Shown here one piece after another: positions 26,062 through 39,666 of a stretch of 64,000 nucleotides of DNA. Each line of letters opens with the position of its first letter. Positions within the stretch are counted from its first letter, which is position 1. This DNA comes from Panorpa germanica (lineage: Eukaryota; Arthropoda; Insecta; Mecoptera; Panorpidae). A program made the translations under genes and the position numbers. Under the pieces are notes generated by a model that saw nothing but the letters and a program-made list of their open reading frames with translations, was not told the origin of the DNA and did not search any database. The stretch is taken from the NCBI GenBank assembly GCA_963678705.1, contig OY783218.1:8690152-8754151 (forward strand). Reading direction: 5' to 3'.

Positions 26062-26147
26062 AGTTAACTTTAACAGTTAAAGAGAAATAACAGCAAATTT
26101 TTCAGCGACGATTTACTGTTATTTCTCTATAACTGTTCAAGTTAACT
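26062..26147. ncRNA. long near-perfect hairpin, microRNA-precursor size
   Basis: The arms at 26062-26093 and 26116-26147 pair at 30 of 32 positions around a 22-base loop. Four more pairs are possible inside the loop. The total length of 86 bases and the stem length fit an animal pre-miRNA, but a worn foldback transposon would look the same. The hairpin follows directly on the tandem repeat at 25934-26060. Structure is certain, function is inference. Confidence 0.4.
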
Positions 26148-26382
26148 AACTATTCGAAAACTATGAGAACAGTAGCTGGGTACTAGACAGTGTGACTTGG
26201 AAGAAACTTGGCTATTTATTAATGTAAGGAGTGAGATGATCTAGTAGCTGTCTTGATTTGAAAACCACCAGAATTAACCAAAAATGATTCCTTCCAAGAA
26301 AAATAATCAAAAATAGATAGAGGACAGACAGTGGATACTTCTTTAATACATTATGTGGGTATATAAATATAAATATATAACC

Positions 26383-26490
26383 CATGTCACGTGTCCTGTT
26401 TCATTTCACACGTGACATGTACAAAGTATCAATACGCCCGAACCAGAACCAAAAATCTAGTAGCTAGTAGCTGGAAACACGTGTCAATCT
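26383..26490. promoter_or_regulatory. CACGTG (E-box) cluster with a 12-bp inverted repeat
   Basis: CATGTCACGTGT at 26383-26394 and its exact complement at 26408-26419 each carry CACGTG. A further CACGTGTC lies near 26479-26486. CACGTG is the site of several bHLH factors. With no gene nearby, a regulatory role is only inferred. Confidence 0.3.
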
Positions 26491-26494
26491 TCAA

Positions 26495-27238
26495 CGAACC
26501 GGATATGAGTTTCAGTGGACTGTATGTTGATCTAACTAAAACAATAATTTTCTATTTTATATCGAATTGACACTGGCATTGACGGGAAATTGGGCTGCGC
26601 CTTTGTAAAATAAATCAAAGAACTTCAGAAAGAAAAACGTCACGCGAAAATATACTTATATTTATTTATTCTTTGTGATTATATAACAGACACACACACA
26701 CGTTTCTTGGTAGGTGAATTTTCCTTATTTGGACTACTAGATTATTTTACAATTTTTATTACATATGTATACCATAATACAGGAGTGAAGAACCTATAAC
26801 ACGCGAACGGGTTTGTCAGTGAAGGAGAAAGTATGACTAGATAAATAAAACAATATTCAAGATACATTTCTAGCACTTACTCTTAAAATATTACGCCAGC
26901 ACTACATTATTCTTGAGTGAGAATCTGTTTCGAATATTTAACTAATCGGTTACGAATATTCTAACTAATTTATAACAGTAATGAACTTGGATAGTACTAT
27001 TAAAGTGATGCAAAATTGAAGTATTGAATCACATCTTAATTTATATAAAACTTTGCTATATGTGGACAAAGTTAGCGGGATCACAAATGTAAAATTATTC
27101 TTTAATAAGTTGCAATACTACAGGAGCTATTTCCAACTAAAGTAGTAAGTTTTGTTTCTTTAACCAATAAAGAATCATGTTCGTTTCTTGCTCACTTTCC
27201 TTCTATAAAAAAAACATCTCTTTTATACAACAGAGTGT
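26495..27238. other. gene-free stretch
   Basis: No gene is recognised. A short (CA)n run is at about 26690-26701. Confidence 0.45.
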
Positions 27239-27240
27239 AA

Positions 27241-27730
27241 GGTATCATTCCTACTGACTGCTTTAATTTTAATTTTGAATTTCGTATTTAATTTAAATTG
27301 TTTAGCATATGGCAGTAGTCAATCACAGAGCCATTTTTAATTTAATTTATTTTTTAAGTTTTCTTAGTTTTTTTAGAACCTTACCAGGTATTGGACCTTT
27401 GTTTTAAATTAAAAATATTAAATTAAGAAAAACTATATTATATTATAACCTCCAAAATGTCAAAATGCAGTAAGATTTACTTTGAAAAGAAGTTTAATAT
27501 ACTTTTTGAAAAATATAGAAGTGAAAACAATTTCAATTACTAATTGTTATTAAAAGTAGCAATTGTAATTATTTCACATACAATTTTGTCAAATTATCAA
27601 AATTTATATTACTAACGAAGCATACGCACTAACTAAATTAACTAAACTTAAATTAAAACACAAATGTGAAAAGGAATGCTTAAACGAAAACGTAAATTAA
27701 ATATCAAAACAGTGAGTGGGAATGAGGTTT
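27241..27730 (+). mobile_element. MITE family 1, copy C
   Basis: It begins GGTATCATTCCTACTGACTG, ends CAGTGAGTGGGAATGAGGTTT and is flanked by TAA on both sides (27238-27240 and 27731-27733). The interior shares the AAACTATATTATATTATAAC block with copies A and F. Confidence 0.8.
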
Positions 27731-27733
27731 TAA

Positions 27734-29268
27734 GGAGATGCATAAAAGTGCCAGTCATACGACAGTTACTGGCTCAAGCTACGCATAAAAGTTTAATATT
27801 ATAAAGGTTGGTAGAAAAATATTTATATATTACTTTATCATGTCAAAATATGGTTAAAAATAAACGCAATAAAAAATGTGTATATTAAAGTATAGTTAAT
27901 AGTGAACTATCAAAATCCATAAGAGAGAGGAACCACCCCTTATTTAAATTCATTAATGTGCCAGCAATGCACAGCGCATCAAAATTAAGTAATGTGCTAA
28001 AAGATGACATCACTCTTTTTGAATAAAAATCACGATTAAGTTACCAATTCTGTTGACGTGAATAATTTACATTAGATAAGTGTTAACTTAAAAAACAATT
28101 TACATGGTTGACAAGGCGCACAAGTTTATATACAAATATATTCATAATTTATGTGTTTATTAGCAATACTAACAACCACACTGCGTGATAAAGGTTGCAG
28201 AATTTCAGGGGGTGAAACTGTTTCCTTTACTCTGCTAAATTAACACGAATATTGTGACACTTTTAGTTGTTTGGAAAGAACCGCTAATCCGTACCACGCA
28301 CTCGAAATGTCTCTCTCATGATGAAAGTCAACATGTATGCGGTAGTGGTAGACGACTTGAACAGATGGAGGTGAGTGAGGAGGATAGGGAGGATTTGGTA
28401 TCACTAGAGGTGTTGGAATTACCTTTGTGGATTGCAATATATGTATATATATGTATATATTTATATCAACATACTCATTTCTTGTAAAGTTAAATGTCAG
28501 ATATAAATAGCTTGAGTCACGGGGATTGTGTTTGTAACATTTAATCTGCAGAAGTTTGAAACCTATACAATCATTACAAATATTATAAGTTAAATATAGC
28601 ACAAACATAGCAGTTACGCAAAATAATAATTGTATCATACACTATACTTTTGTTTCTAGTTTTACGACTTTTTTAACACCTTGAGTCATATTCGCCGATA
28701 CCGTTTATATATTGTTGATTAGATCTATCTGTTTAAACTGTCAGTTAGAGGGTTTTGTCGGGAATTACCGGGAAATGTTTTTATTTCCCATTTTCTTATT
28801 CTCTACAGTTCTTATTACCTGCTTGTGTGGCCTCTTTCGATGAAATACATATAGTTATATATGCCTAATATATCTGTAATAAACCAACTTGGACAATACA
28901 CACACACAACAGCCTTCCCTTCAAGATCAAATACAGACTACCAAAGGACACAATCCTCTAGGTGTATGCTGCCCAACATATTTCTCCATATTTAAAATTC
29001 CACAATAGCAAAGTATGGTTTTTAACAATGTTTTACTACACAAGGACACAAGATAAAATATAATAATACAAGTCATTAACTAATAACATCGATGCGGATT
29101 TAGGCTCAGACCAGGCACCATACATTAGAATAAGACATAGTGTGAATAAAATTAATTATTCTTAAATGTTAATTTGACTAATAAATATCTTTGAATTTGA
29201 ATTCTTCTGTAATAAATACTTAGTTGGTAAGCATATATTCGGAAAACACAGTTTCGCGTTTTTAAGAC
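27734..29268. other. gene-free stretch
   Basis: The 132-codon minus frame (28240-28638) and the overlapping 77-codon plus frame (28254-28487) are open at the same place on opposite strands, and neither has a recognised domain. I treat both as chance. Confidence 0.4.
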
Positions 29269-29271
29269 TAA

Positions 29272-29522
29272 AGGCCCATTCCCACTCACTGAGTTTTAGT
29301 TTTAATTTAAGATTTTAACCTAAAATATAAGTTCAGCTTTGCAAATATAAAGAAATAAAATTAATTATATTAAATACAACAGTTTATATTACATAGAGGA
29401 AGTAATTCTTCAAAATAATGTACATTACTGACGCATAACGCAAGGTTTTGCAAATTCAAAATTACATTTAATGTTAAATCCATAAATTAAAACTAAAAAC
29501 AGTGAGAGGGAATGGGGCTCTA
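29272..29522 (+). mobile_element. MITE family 1, short subfamily, copy D
   Basis: The ends AGGCCCATTCCCACTCACTG and CAGTGAGAGGGAATGGGGCT match the family, with TAA flanks. At about 250 bp it is half length, and the interior differs from the other copies, so it is a separate internal-deletion subfamily. Confidence 0.7.
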
Positions 29523-30044
29523 TAAATAACCTTAAAATACATGTAGCAACATTTAAGACAGAGATTTAGACTGCAGGCCAAAGAAATGTGATTTTTCAAA
29601 CATCGAAAAAGCTCATATGCATAAAATGGACCATTATTTAATCTCACTTTTTAATTGTATATAAAAAAGGTTTTTAATCACTTCTAAACTATGTCCAATA
29701 ACTCTACGTCGTCAAATCTGTTTAAAAATGATTTTATTCCTAGTGTGCGGCCAGCTTTATTCTCTTTGAGTCAGTTTCTGTTATTTGTGATACAAATAAA
29801 TAACATTTCATTCTCTAGCTCCAGAGACAAATGAACATGGCAATAAAATGAAGAAGAACTGCATGAGTTTCAGCTAATGTATGAGTTGTCTCTATGGTGT
29901 ATTACCATAGATACAATGGTCTTTTTGTACCTCTCAGAATGTACTGTCCTTATAACAGGCATAGACAAGATGCTGTCCAGGACCTAAACACTTTGAATGT
30001 TGAATTCATCAGTTTTCGCTAATTCTGTTATAGGAATCTGCATA

Positions 30045-30212
30045 TTGTATCATTTAATAAGTTCGTAGAATGACATACAGATGGCACCACTATTGACAAA
30101 TCCATATGATTTTTGATAGTACCAACCTTCGAACGATATGTGTCAAAATTTCATAACATTCTGACCTTTAGTTTACGAGTTACAGTGGTTTTAATGACAC
30201 TACTTTTGTAAT
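30045..30212 (+). mobile_element. mariner-like 5' region relic, copy 2
   Basis: The longest of three copies. It includes AATAAGTTCGTAGAATGACA, GATGGCACCACTATTGACAA and GTGTCAAAATTTCATAACAT. No transposase follows. The resemblance to the leader of insect mariner elements is from memory. Confidence 0.5.
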
Positions 30213-30213
30213 T

Positions 30214-32105
30214 TATTTATTATATTTAGCAAATCTTTATCAATACACAAAATTCATATTTTTCGCTTGAAAATGAGGCCCTTAACTTACTAATAATAAA
30301 AATAGACTTTTAATATTATAATAGAGCTAGATTCATTATTTATTTCATTAATTAATTATTTCTAGACTATTTACTTCACAGATTTCATTAATTCCGTCTT
30401 CCTACTCAAGGATAATGTGTCCTATGTTTATAGTTGAAGTAAAATTCGATTTATGGTCCGTAAAACCACTTTATCATACAAAATAGCTATTATCCATATA
30501 GTGAGTATAGATATCACTTTATGGGGAACCATAAAACCTGCCATAAATATCATAAACCATTCAATCAATAGTACAATTAACAATGACCACTAGAGAGTTC
30601 TCTCCTAATTCTTTGCTAGTTGATATTTTGAAACCATATTAAAAGTTATTTACATTGCTTTTTGATTTGTTTAACCAATTTATAATAACTAAGTGATACA
30701 ATATGGCCAACACTTTTTCGATCTGTAAAGATAAATCTATTTTAATTTATGGGAATTTAAAAGTACGATCCTGTATAAGATCGTAGCAACTTTTAAACCA
30801 AAATAACCTCTATAGTGTCTAGAATACAATAATTAACAAAGAGAGGGACAATAATTTGGATCGCTTCCGGTTAATAAAGGACTTTTACATCAACGAATAT
30901 TGTAGAATAAAATTTAATATTATTGTTGTCATCATTGGAAATGTGTAGGAGCATTTTGACAATTTTGATGCCCAAAAAGCAAAATAAAAGAAAGCTAAAT
31001 AGAAAAATAAAAGCCAATACATTTTATTATCACAGTTTTAACCAAAGAAATGGTTTTTCCATTTCTAGTTTTGTCGAAGGTCAACCACAATTAACTAAAT
31101 AACAATGAAGGTTAAGCTATAGTGATGTTCGACTCCAATAAAAGTGAGAATTGATAAACAAAGGTATAAACCTAAACAACAGTTAATTCAAAATGGCGTG
31201 CTCCTTAGAGGAGATCCCCACCCCAAACTTGTATCGGAAGTGTTACAACTATATTAAAGTTTCTATGGATTAAATGTATGGCCCCTGTCGCAACGCTAGT
31301 TGGACATAAAGGACCTTTTTTGCTTTTTGGTTCAGAACAAAGCACGTAATAAAGTCCGCTCCTAATGTGCGCTCCGGATTTGAAAGCGGTACTATCAAGT
31401 AATGTGAACATTTCTTTCTTTTAAAAACAGCTGGAAGCAAAATCCTCATATACTACCTAATCGTCCCATAAATAAGCGATAAACTTATCTAATGATCTCT
31501 TTCACCAAACATAACAACGAAAGTCAACATAATATCAAAAAAAGAAAAATAATATTCGAACATGCCATAACCTAAAACCATCAGGAAAACCTAAAATGTG
31601 TTTTCCCACCGACAAACTCGTAAAATATCCACAATCTCCACAATACTTTAGTTTTTTTTTTTTTTTTTTGAAGTCTACCCGCAGGCGCAGGGTTTTTTTC
31701 TTTTTTGTTTTATTTGTTGGTAGCCTTTGTAATGTAATGTACGAGTAACTCTAACGCACTTCACTCTTTAGTTGATACTCGTACGCAATGGAGCCATGCC
31801 TGCCAGCCTCGCAGCATCGCACCCTGTATCTGGTTCTAACTCTAACTCTGGACCGGGTGGGTTACTTTTATACTTTTATGTTCTTCAATATAACATTGTT
31901 TCCTCTTTTGAGGGAGGCTGGCTGCTGTAAATTCCAACACATATTCTGTACCCGCGGGCTACGCTAGGTGAGGGAGGGGATGAGGGCGGTCAATGAGGCT
32001 TTATCATTTCGAAAATAAATACAAAATATTCCACTTTATCAAACTCGTTTTCGTTACAAGAGGCTATTTTATTTCAAATTCACACACTTGAAATATACTC
32101 GTAGT
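30214..32105. other. gene-free stretch with a GC-richer island
   Basis: No gene is recognised. A poly(T) run lies near 31652-31670, followed by a GC-richer island to about 32000. The island shows no open frame, CpG-dense promoter or RNA gene that I can support. Confidence 0.4.
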
Positions 32106-32109
32106 ACAC

Positions 32110-32535
32110 TTTTGTAAATACCTATTTCATTTTGCCGCCATTATGTCTCTACAGTGTTTGCCATCAGTTGTGATTTGATAATTAGGATAGTTTAGATGCT
32201 CCACGTGGGCTAATCGCGCATTCTTATGTCTTCTTAATATTTTTCTCTTTAGTATTCTAGTACCTCTCTCCCCAAATCCTTTTATATCTTTTGTTATAAT
32301 TGTTCTTCTCAATTTTTTCCATTCTTTCCTGTTGTTGTATCTCCCTGTCTCTTCTCCTTAGCTCCTCTTCCACACTGGTGCATTCTTTTCTTCTTCTCTC
32401 TGCCTCCTATGTCGCCATTCCATTCCTTTCATAATACTCCTTTCTTTTTTTCGGGCCTCCTTCCCCACCCTCCTTTTTACTCTTCTCCCTAATTTTCCTT
32501 AGGATTTCGCCTTCAGCGTTACCCATTTTCTCCTC
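32110..32535 (-). mobile_element. LINE ORF2 fragment, R1/Jockey-like
   Basis: The minus strand from about 32527 reads KKRKEYYERNGMAT, then after a stop EAERRRKECTSVEEELRRRD, then KIEKNNYNKRYKRI. In this LINE group such a charged stretch lies just upstream of the zinc-knuckle region seen at 24177-24800. It is degraded by stops. Confidence 0.5.
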
Positions 32536-32539
32536 GAAC

Positions 32540-33917
32540 TTGACTGCTCTCCTTCTTGCTTATCTACTATTTACCGGAATATTTTTTCTTAACGTTATTG
32601 CTTATTAAAGTTTACCATAATACTATTATTTAATCATTAAATAAATGTAAAAGATATTACAAATCTGTTACTAATATGTGGTATTATATAATCTTTTATT
32701 AAAAACTTTATTAACGTAAGAAAACATCAATTTACACCAAGAAATAACTTATGCTATGTAACCTGATATTTCATTAAACAAAAGTTTGTTCTACAAGAGG
32801 TAATCTTTATTATATTAAATAAATATTAAGAGTTAAGAGTCTTAGTATGAAAGGAAACAAGATATTTCCAAAAAAGCAACTTCTGTGACTTTTGAAAATC
32901 ACGATTTGCGTACACAATGACTCTATGAAATATTTGAGACAACTTATAAAATGCCATAATAAAGATATATACAAGTTTTAAGTTCCGAGATGCACACTTT
33001 TTTCGCTACTATGAAAGGCCTTTAACAGCTGAACTCCTAGTACATTTTCCTTCTCTTTTAACTCACCAAATACCATTTAATAGTACAAGCTTTAAAGATT
33101 GAATAATCTATATCGAAGCCATGGGTCCATAACCTATTTATCTTCTGCAGATCACTGATATTTTAGTAAGTGTAGTATTCTAAGTATTCTAAGTAACAAT
33201 CAAATCTTAATCCACCACAATTTTACCTTCATGTACTCCTCAGTCCTTCATATATCATGATTACTTTATCAATAACCGTTGCTTCTCAACGGGACTACGT
33301 CTAGTTTACTTTAAAACTACATGCTGTGCAGCTGATTCCTGACAATTCCTTGAGCTGTAAATCTAATTCTAGTAATTGTTGTCCATTTTATTAATCCATA
33401 AAACAAATCAAACGTATTGAACTGCACGAATTGTATTATTTTTATAGCTATAAATCAGTATGACATCCTAGCAGACATTTATATCAGCCAGTTACCGTAG
33501 ATAGCTATTTTAAAACAAATAAAAAACAGAGCACGTGTCCTCATAAATAGAGGAAACGGAAAGAAGCTCTTAGCAGCACGTGTCATGCACCGACTCGAAG
33601 GACCAAGTGTGGACAATAGAAGAAGAATATCTGTCTTTAAAGTGGTACGGAAATCGGAATATCCTTTTTGTTATGCTTTAAGAAAAACTGTGCTATTATA
33701 GTCTTGAGATATAGATGTTATATGGAAAGAAATGTCGGTAGTTACTCACTCTAGCATGTAGGCTTAAATGTAACTGTTATATATTATTGTTTCAATTTTC
33801 AAAATCAAAATTTAGATTGGATGTAACGTTATTAAAGATGTAAGGAATTAAGACGTAATTAATATATTATCCCTATTAGTAAGTAAGGAACCATGTTAAA
33901 TTTCGTTTATTTTAACA
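32540..33917. other. gene-free stretch
   Basis: No gene is recognised. CACGTGTC words recur at about 33533 and 33576. A 9-base word, TATTCTAAG, is tandemly doubled near 33176-33193. Confidence 0.4.
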
Positions 33918-33921
33918 CTTA

Positions 33922-34384
33922 AAGGACCATTCCGACTCACTGTTTAAATTATGGTTTTAATTTTGCATTTAATTTAAATTGTATATCACAATAGGAATTC
34001 TTACACTATTTTTAAATTGGAATGTAATTTACGTTTCCTTTGTTTTTTTAGAACCTTGCAAGGTTCAATGTTTCTAAATTGAAAATATTAAATTAAAAAA
34101 ACACTAGATTGTATTATAACCTCCAAAAGATGACAATCTGTCAAAATGCAGTAGAATTTGTTTAAAACAAAATTGAATGTCAGTTTGTCGAAAATGAAGA
34201 AGTAAAAAGAATTTCTATTACTAATTGTTAATAAAACCAACAATTTTAATTATTCCACATTCAATTTTGTCCAACTATAAACACGAATGTGACAAGGAAT
34301 GCCTATTCTGAAAACCTGAAATCTAGATTAAAATATTAAATAAAAACGTATATTAAATATCAAAACAGTGAGTAGGAATGAGCA
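33922..34384 (+). mobile_element. MITE family 1, copy E
   Basis: It begins AAGGACCATTCCGACTCACTG, ends CAGTGAGTAGGAATGAGCA and is flanked exactly by TTA (33919-33921 and 34385-34387). This is the cleanest target duplication in the family. Confidence 0.8.
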
Positions 34385-34977
34385 TTAACAGTATGTAAAA
34401 CATATTACACTAAATAATACATACATTTACGTTTTGTGTTAGGCAGTATTATGGTAGCTGCTTTGTAAATTATGTTCAAATACATATAACAAATAAAACT
34501 AAACTACTATAATACCATAAACAATCCAAATCAAATCGGGAGAATTGGATGGTCTTTCTTCTACACGGGTCAAGTGATGAATGAAGCAAATAAAATGTTT
34601 ATTATATTAACATAATATCTCTTCATAAATCATTTAAACATATACCGTGCAATACTGGACAAAATTTACTTGATAATAATATGTAACATTAAACTTGTAA
34701 ATGAACTTTTAATGAACAAAATTAATTAACGCTTCAGTTAATAATTAAACACAGTTGTATCTTTTAATCAGTAATTAAACAACTTTTATTCCCACCCCCT
34801 TACGCTAAATCTATATTTAAAGTTCACAAGAACACCCTACTCCTTATTTACCGCCCCCGCCCTCTACTGTAAGCCTTCGGGATATGTAAATATGTACATA
34901 ATAATTCAATATTATAATTACATATAATACGAGTATACAGGGTTGTTAGCAAGATTATATAGTTGTAGATATACGAG

Positions 34978-34979
<2 letters not shown>

Positions 34980-35047
<68 letters not shown>
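34980..35047. repeat. (TA)n microsatellite
   Basis: About 67 bases of alternating TA. Confidence 0.95.
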
Positions 35048-35050
<3 letters not shown>

Positions 35051-35620
35051 GGTCACTACTTTGTCAATGACGTCATCGTTATCATACAAGTAAGATAGCA
35101 TGTAAGAGTATGCGAAATAGTTGCATTATGTTTTACAAATATAAGAGAACAAATACATAGCTAAGCAGATGTTGGCTACATGTATATAGAAATAATAGTA
35201 GATAGAAAGAGATGAAGTTATAAGATAGTGTATACGAGTAAAAGAGATAGTTATAAGTTCCTATGTATGTATTGATAGTAATATTACTTACTCATCGAGA
35301 TCGATCAAGTAATTACCATAATTAACAATTACATACAATTACAAAGTTGGTTGTAATCAACTTAGCTGGAAGCTGTGTTTATTTAAGCTTAAAGTTGTAT
35401 AAAGGTTATACCAGTGATTGACAAGATGCAGTTCATGATGTCATATGTATGAAATGTCTACTTTAACACGTTTTTTTTTTATAATTTATTATATCTATTT
35501 AAGAGCGCTATCGTAAATATGAAAAATACATTTTTAACGTTTAATATATTTGTTAACATAGAAAATGAATTAAGAAATATATGTAAACAGATGTAGGAAG
35601 AAAAACGAAAAGATTCTTAA

Positions 35621-35670
35621 AGACGCATCTTCAATATGATGGCAAAGTGACTCCAAAATGTTTACTGGTT
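35621..35670 (+). mobile_element. MITE family 2, end fragment
   Basis: GACGCATCTTCAATATGATG through TGTTTACTGG matches the right end of the full copy at 52582-52835. The left part is missing. Confidence 0.6.
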
Positions 35671-35671
35671 A

Positions 35672-38070
35672 ACGTCAAGAAGAAAAAATTCTCGTAAAAT
35701 GGCGACTGTTTTCGAAAAAGAGGTCGACTGTTTGTTCGACTTTTCAAAAATTATTAAAAATAGTAAAAATTAAAATTTTGAGTTAATTCTGGTAGAGGCT
35801 ATAGGAATAGAGGCTAGAGGAATTTCAAGTAAATCGGTTTATTAGAACTTGAGATATTATGTCAACCATGCTGAAAAAAGTAGTTTCAAGAAAAAACGTT
35901 TTTAGTAAATGTATTAGCGTAAACCGGATTAGTAGACGGGTCACTAAAATAGCTATAACTGCAAAAATAATTCGAATTCTGCAAAATCCTTTTGAACATA
36001 AATTCTTAAATGTCTAAGCTTTCAAAATACGTAATTTTTCCAAAATCATAGACTAGAATACTGCCTAAATACAGGTCTGTCTTTCTTTTTCGAAAATTTT
36101 GTTGCATGTGATTCCCTATTTTACGTCTGGTTGGGGCACTTTCTTCTTTTCTATTTTCTCAACAGTATGTGTTGAATATTTTATAATTGTTTTTAAATTT
36201 ACATAATTCATGTTTCGCTTCCCGCGCTTTATTGCCACTGATTATCTGTACTACAAATCTTGTTATATAATCCAAAAATTAAAATATAAAAAATACACAG
36301 AGAAATTGTTATTTTTTTAAATTGTTAGTATGAATAAATTACACCCAATAAAATCTTGTTTTAGTATGCAAAATAAAATGTAGAAAGTATGCAATAAAAC
36401 GAGGATAAAATCAATAAAACTTACATTTTACATCCGTTTTATGCTTTTATAGGTTAGGAACAATGTTTTCATTTCCGGTTTTACAGCCAATCCACCTACA
36501 CATATCCTTTAAACGGTGTTTATATAATATCTCAATATGGTTGACGAAACAAGGGCGGTAGGGTGAGTTATAGGGTTGTAATATATTATTTTAGGCAAAG
36601 GGAAATGACTTTAAAACATTTAAAGTATCGCCAGTGCTGCCATCTAATAGGATCGGCACTATTTATAGATCCCAAACCCCACCACGAATGTGGTGGAAAG
36701 AGAATGCTTCCCAAAAACTGTTACTGGCTGCTCTCTGAAATATGTCTTTTTTTTTGTTCAAAATTAATATTTTTTATGAGGTGAATAATTATAAATGAGA
36801 TTGAAACATTTTGAACATTATTAGGTAAAAAACGTTACTTTAAATATACCTGCTAAACACTGTTACGTATTGATAAGGTTTATTTTACATAAAAACCTTT
36901 TTTTTATGTAACATTTAGGTTAATAAAGTATAAGATTACAAAACAAAAGGTGAAACTGTTACAAAGCTTAATAAATTAGTAAAAGATTTTTAATGCTTTT
37001 AGTTTTTATTTACTGATAATATAACAGAATTGCATTAATCTAATAAAGTAAATAAAAGACACACACATACAAATACAGACGACCTTCAACTGGAAAGAAA
37101 CGAAAGAAATGAATTCGAGTTTCGAAAATACGCGCGTATTGGAATGCAACGTTGTGTGAAGACTACTTTTCGAGTTTTGCGAACACAAACATTCGCAGGC
37201 TGAATTTTTATATATAAAGAAGAAGATAAATCTCACATTGCAATTCCTAATTCTTCAGTAGGTTTTTAAAAATATACATATACATAATATGTACATAATC
37301 AATATGTTTTGATCAAGTTATATCAGATATCCCACTTCTGACTTCGCGTGGGATAGAATTAAAAAATTAATATCTCAGGTTCTATTGATCTTAAGGAGAT
37401 AAAGGAAATACATTCTTAAGCCAAGGCTTTTTATAATTGAAAAAACTACAGACACAAAATAATGAAAAACAAACACTTTTGATGTGAATCATCTCTCAAT
37501 ACGTCAAACTCTATACAAGCCTTTTAATATTATAATTTGTAAAGCTTCCTACACAAAAGTTATTAATAATAATCGACTAGCTTTACGCTAGATAGACACC
37601 AAACAAGAAATACATTTTAGATTAGTTAACCCTCATTCGTCGGCTAGAAATTTCCAGGTGAATGTTTCACTATATCAGAAGTATCTATATATAGGTGTAT
37701 ATGAACAATAGCTATATCGCAAATTATAATAATCCAGACTTATATGATAATCTATCAGTATAGCTACATTGTAATATCTCCCCTATTCATTTATTCGAGT
37801 GAGAGGGCGATATAGATAGAGGGAGTAAGAGATATGTAACATAATAACTGAGAAAGAAGCCTTATCCTCATTAATAGAACCGATTCAGTAAGAATACTTT
37901 CATTTGAATTTAAGTTTTATAACTTTTATAGTTATGTAATAGAATCATAAAACTTCTAATAGACCTTTTTGAGAATTATTAAATCTTAATATAACATTTT
38001 TAAACCCTTTATAATTCAATTTAAACCTTTGTAATAAGTTTTTAAATTCGAAATTCGGATTATTTTCAAA
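35672..38070. other. gene-free stretch
   Basis: No gene is recognised. A 7-bp hairpin (CCACCAC arms) lies near 36679-36696. Short frames at 36563-36784 and 37006-37236 show no domain. Confidence 0.45.
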
Positions 38071-38072
38071 AA

Positions 38073-38206
38073 GTAGCATCAGTAAAACCACTGTAATTCA
38101 TAAACTAATAGCCAGAATGACATGAAATTTTGACACATTTCGTTTGAAGGTTGGTACTATCTAAAAATCTTTAAGTTATCCTACGAACTTATTGAGTGAT
38201 GTTTTA
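38073..38206 (-). mobile_element. mariner-like 5' region relic, copy 3
   Basis: It shares CATGAAATTTTGACACAT and GAAGGTTGGTACTATC with the reverse complement of 30045-30212, and lacks the middle segment of that copy. Confidence 0.5.
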
Positions 38207-38207
38207 C

Positions 38208-39665
38208 GCATACTAAAACAAAAAGGAAAATTATTGTAGTTTTAAATTAAAAATGAATAGTATGCAATACAAAATATTACAGGATAGCTAGTAATTTTCC
38301 ATCCAGGTATGTTAATAGCGGTTTTCTCTTGGTGTGTTCTACCTTATACACATTTCCTTCAGTATTTTCATGAGCCGCACGCCCCAGTGGCCCCTGTTGC
38401 CCCTGATACTAGGTCTACTACAATAGCACCTACCCTCTTTAGTTGCAAAGGCTTCAACGTTCACATTTACCCTTTCTCCATTAACAGGCAACTTGACGCT
38501 GTAATGTAAACTTTGGCACTAAGGAGAGCTGTATACGTGTACTACGAGTCGCTATTTCGCTTTCGCGTGTTTCCCTACAATTTGATTATGATATGTATGA
38601 GTATAAACCAACCATGAACCTACCTACCTGCCAGCTAGCACAACAAACGAATACAGTACATTCGAAAATAATAATTCTATTTCATGAAATATTACAATTA
38701 CTTTTGTAATAGTTTTTTATTATTTTTTAGATTTACTTTAATGTTGTTCTTTATGTTATATGTACAATACAGAGAAAAATGTACTTCTTCAACGGAATTG
38801 TTGTTATTATTTTTCTATTGTTGTTAAATTGTTTATGGATCATAAAAAAAGTATTATGTACTATATAAAAAATAATTTTATTGTTGCTTATACTTGTGAA
38901 ACGACTGGAAATCAACATAAAAGATGATCAACATGAAATCTTCTCTTTTTATCTGTTTTAAAGAAAATTGTTAGAAAATAAGAATTTAATTTGTGAGGAA
39001 TCACGAAGTACAACTCAAAATAATTGTACCTTTATCAGTCCTCTTTGTTTTAGAATCGTATCAACACCACTTTCTGATCCATCATTGCGCTAAAGCTCCG
39101 CACTAGTAGCCAGCACTTAAGGAAAAATTCTAGTTTTTCGGAAAACTCTTTTTCTATTTTAAAATATGTTTTTTATAATAAAAAATTATCAAAAGTTCGG
39201 TACATTTGATGAGTACGTGCTTTTTAAATTATTATCTACGTGCCAATTTAGTAAATGAAAATAACGCTTTATGGAAAGAGCTTTTCAAATTTACAGTTAT
39301 ACTAGGAAACGTAATGAGCGTTATATTAAATGATCATGCTGCACAATATATAGTTAAATGTATCCATAATAACAAAATTGATTTATAGTTAATAAAATAA
39401 TAACTTTTAAGATGACAAGATGGTTGTAAAAGCCAAAGCTTATTAAATAAAAATAATAACATCTGCTATTTACAGACAATTTTATTTGGTTATATATTAT
39501 TTCCTTATTTTATGTAGAAAGAAGTTTTCTTTGTGTAATATTCAGTTCTTTGTTGAACTAAAATTGTATTCAGTATAGTACTATTTATACACTTTTGTGC
39601 AATTTGCTTTGTATTAATGCTGTTTTGAAGTCAATACAATTCGCGTCTTTAAATGCGTGTGTATA
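38208..39665. other. gene-free stretch
   Basis: No supported gene. The 60-codon frame at 39206-39388 ends in a peptide containing NDHAAQYIVKCIHNNKIDL, which looks protein-like by composition but matches no family I know. Confidence 0.35.
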
Positions 39666-39666
39666 G

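Noticed and set aside
28240-28638. 132-codon minus-strand open frame
   Set aside because: An opposite-strand frame is open at the same place, no domain is recognised, and part of it runs through TA-rich simple sequence.
31650-32000. Promoter or CpG island
   Set aside because: GC rises only locally, CpG is not dense, and no exon lies next to it.
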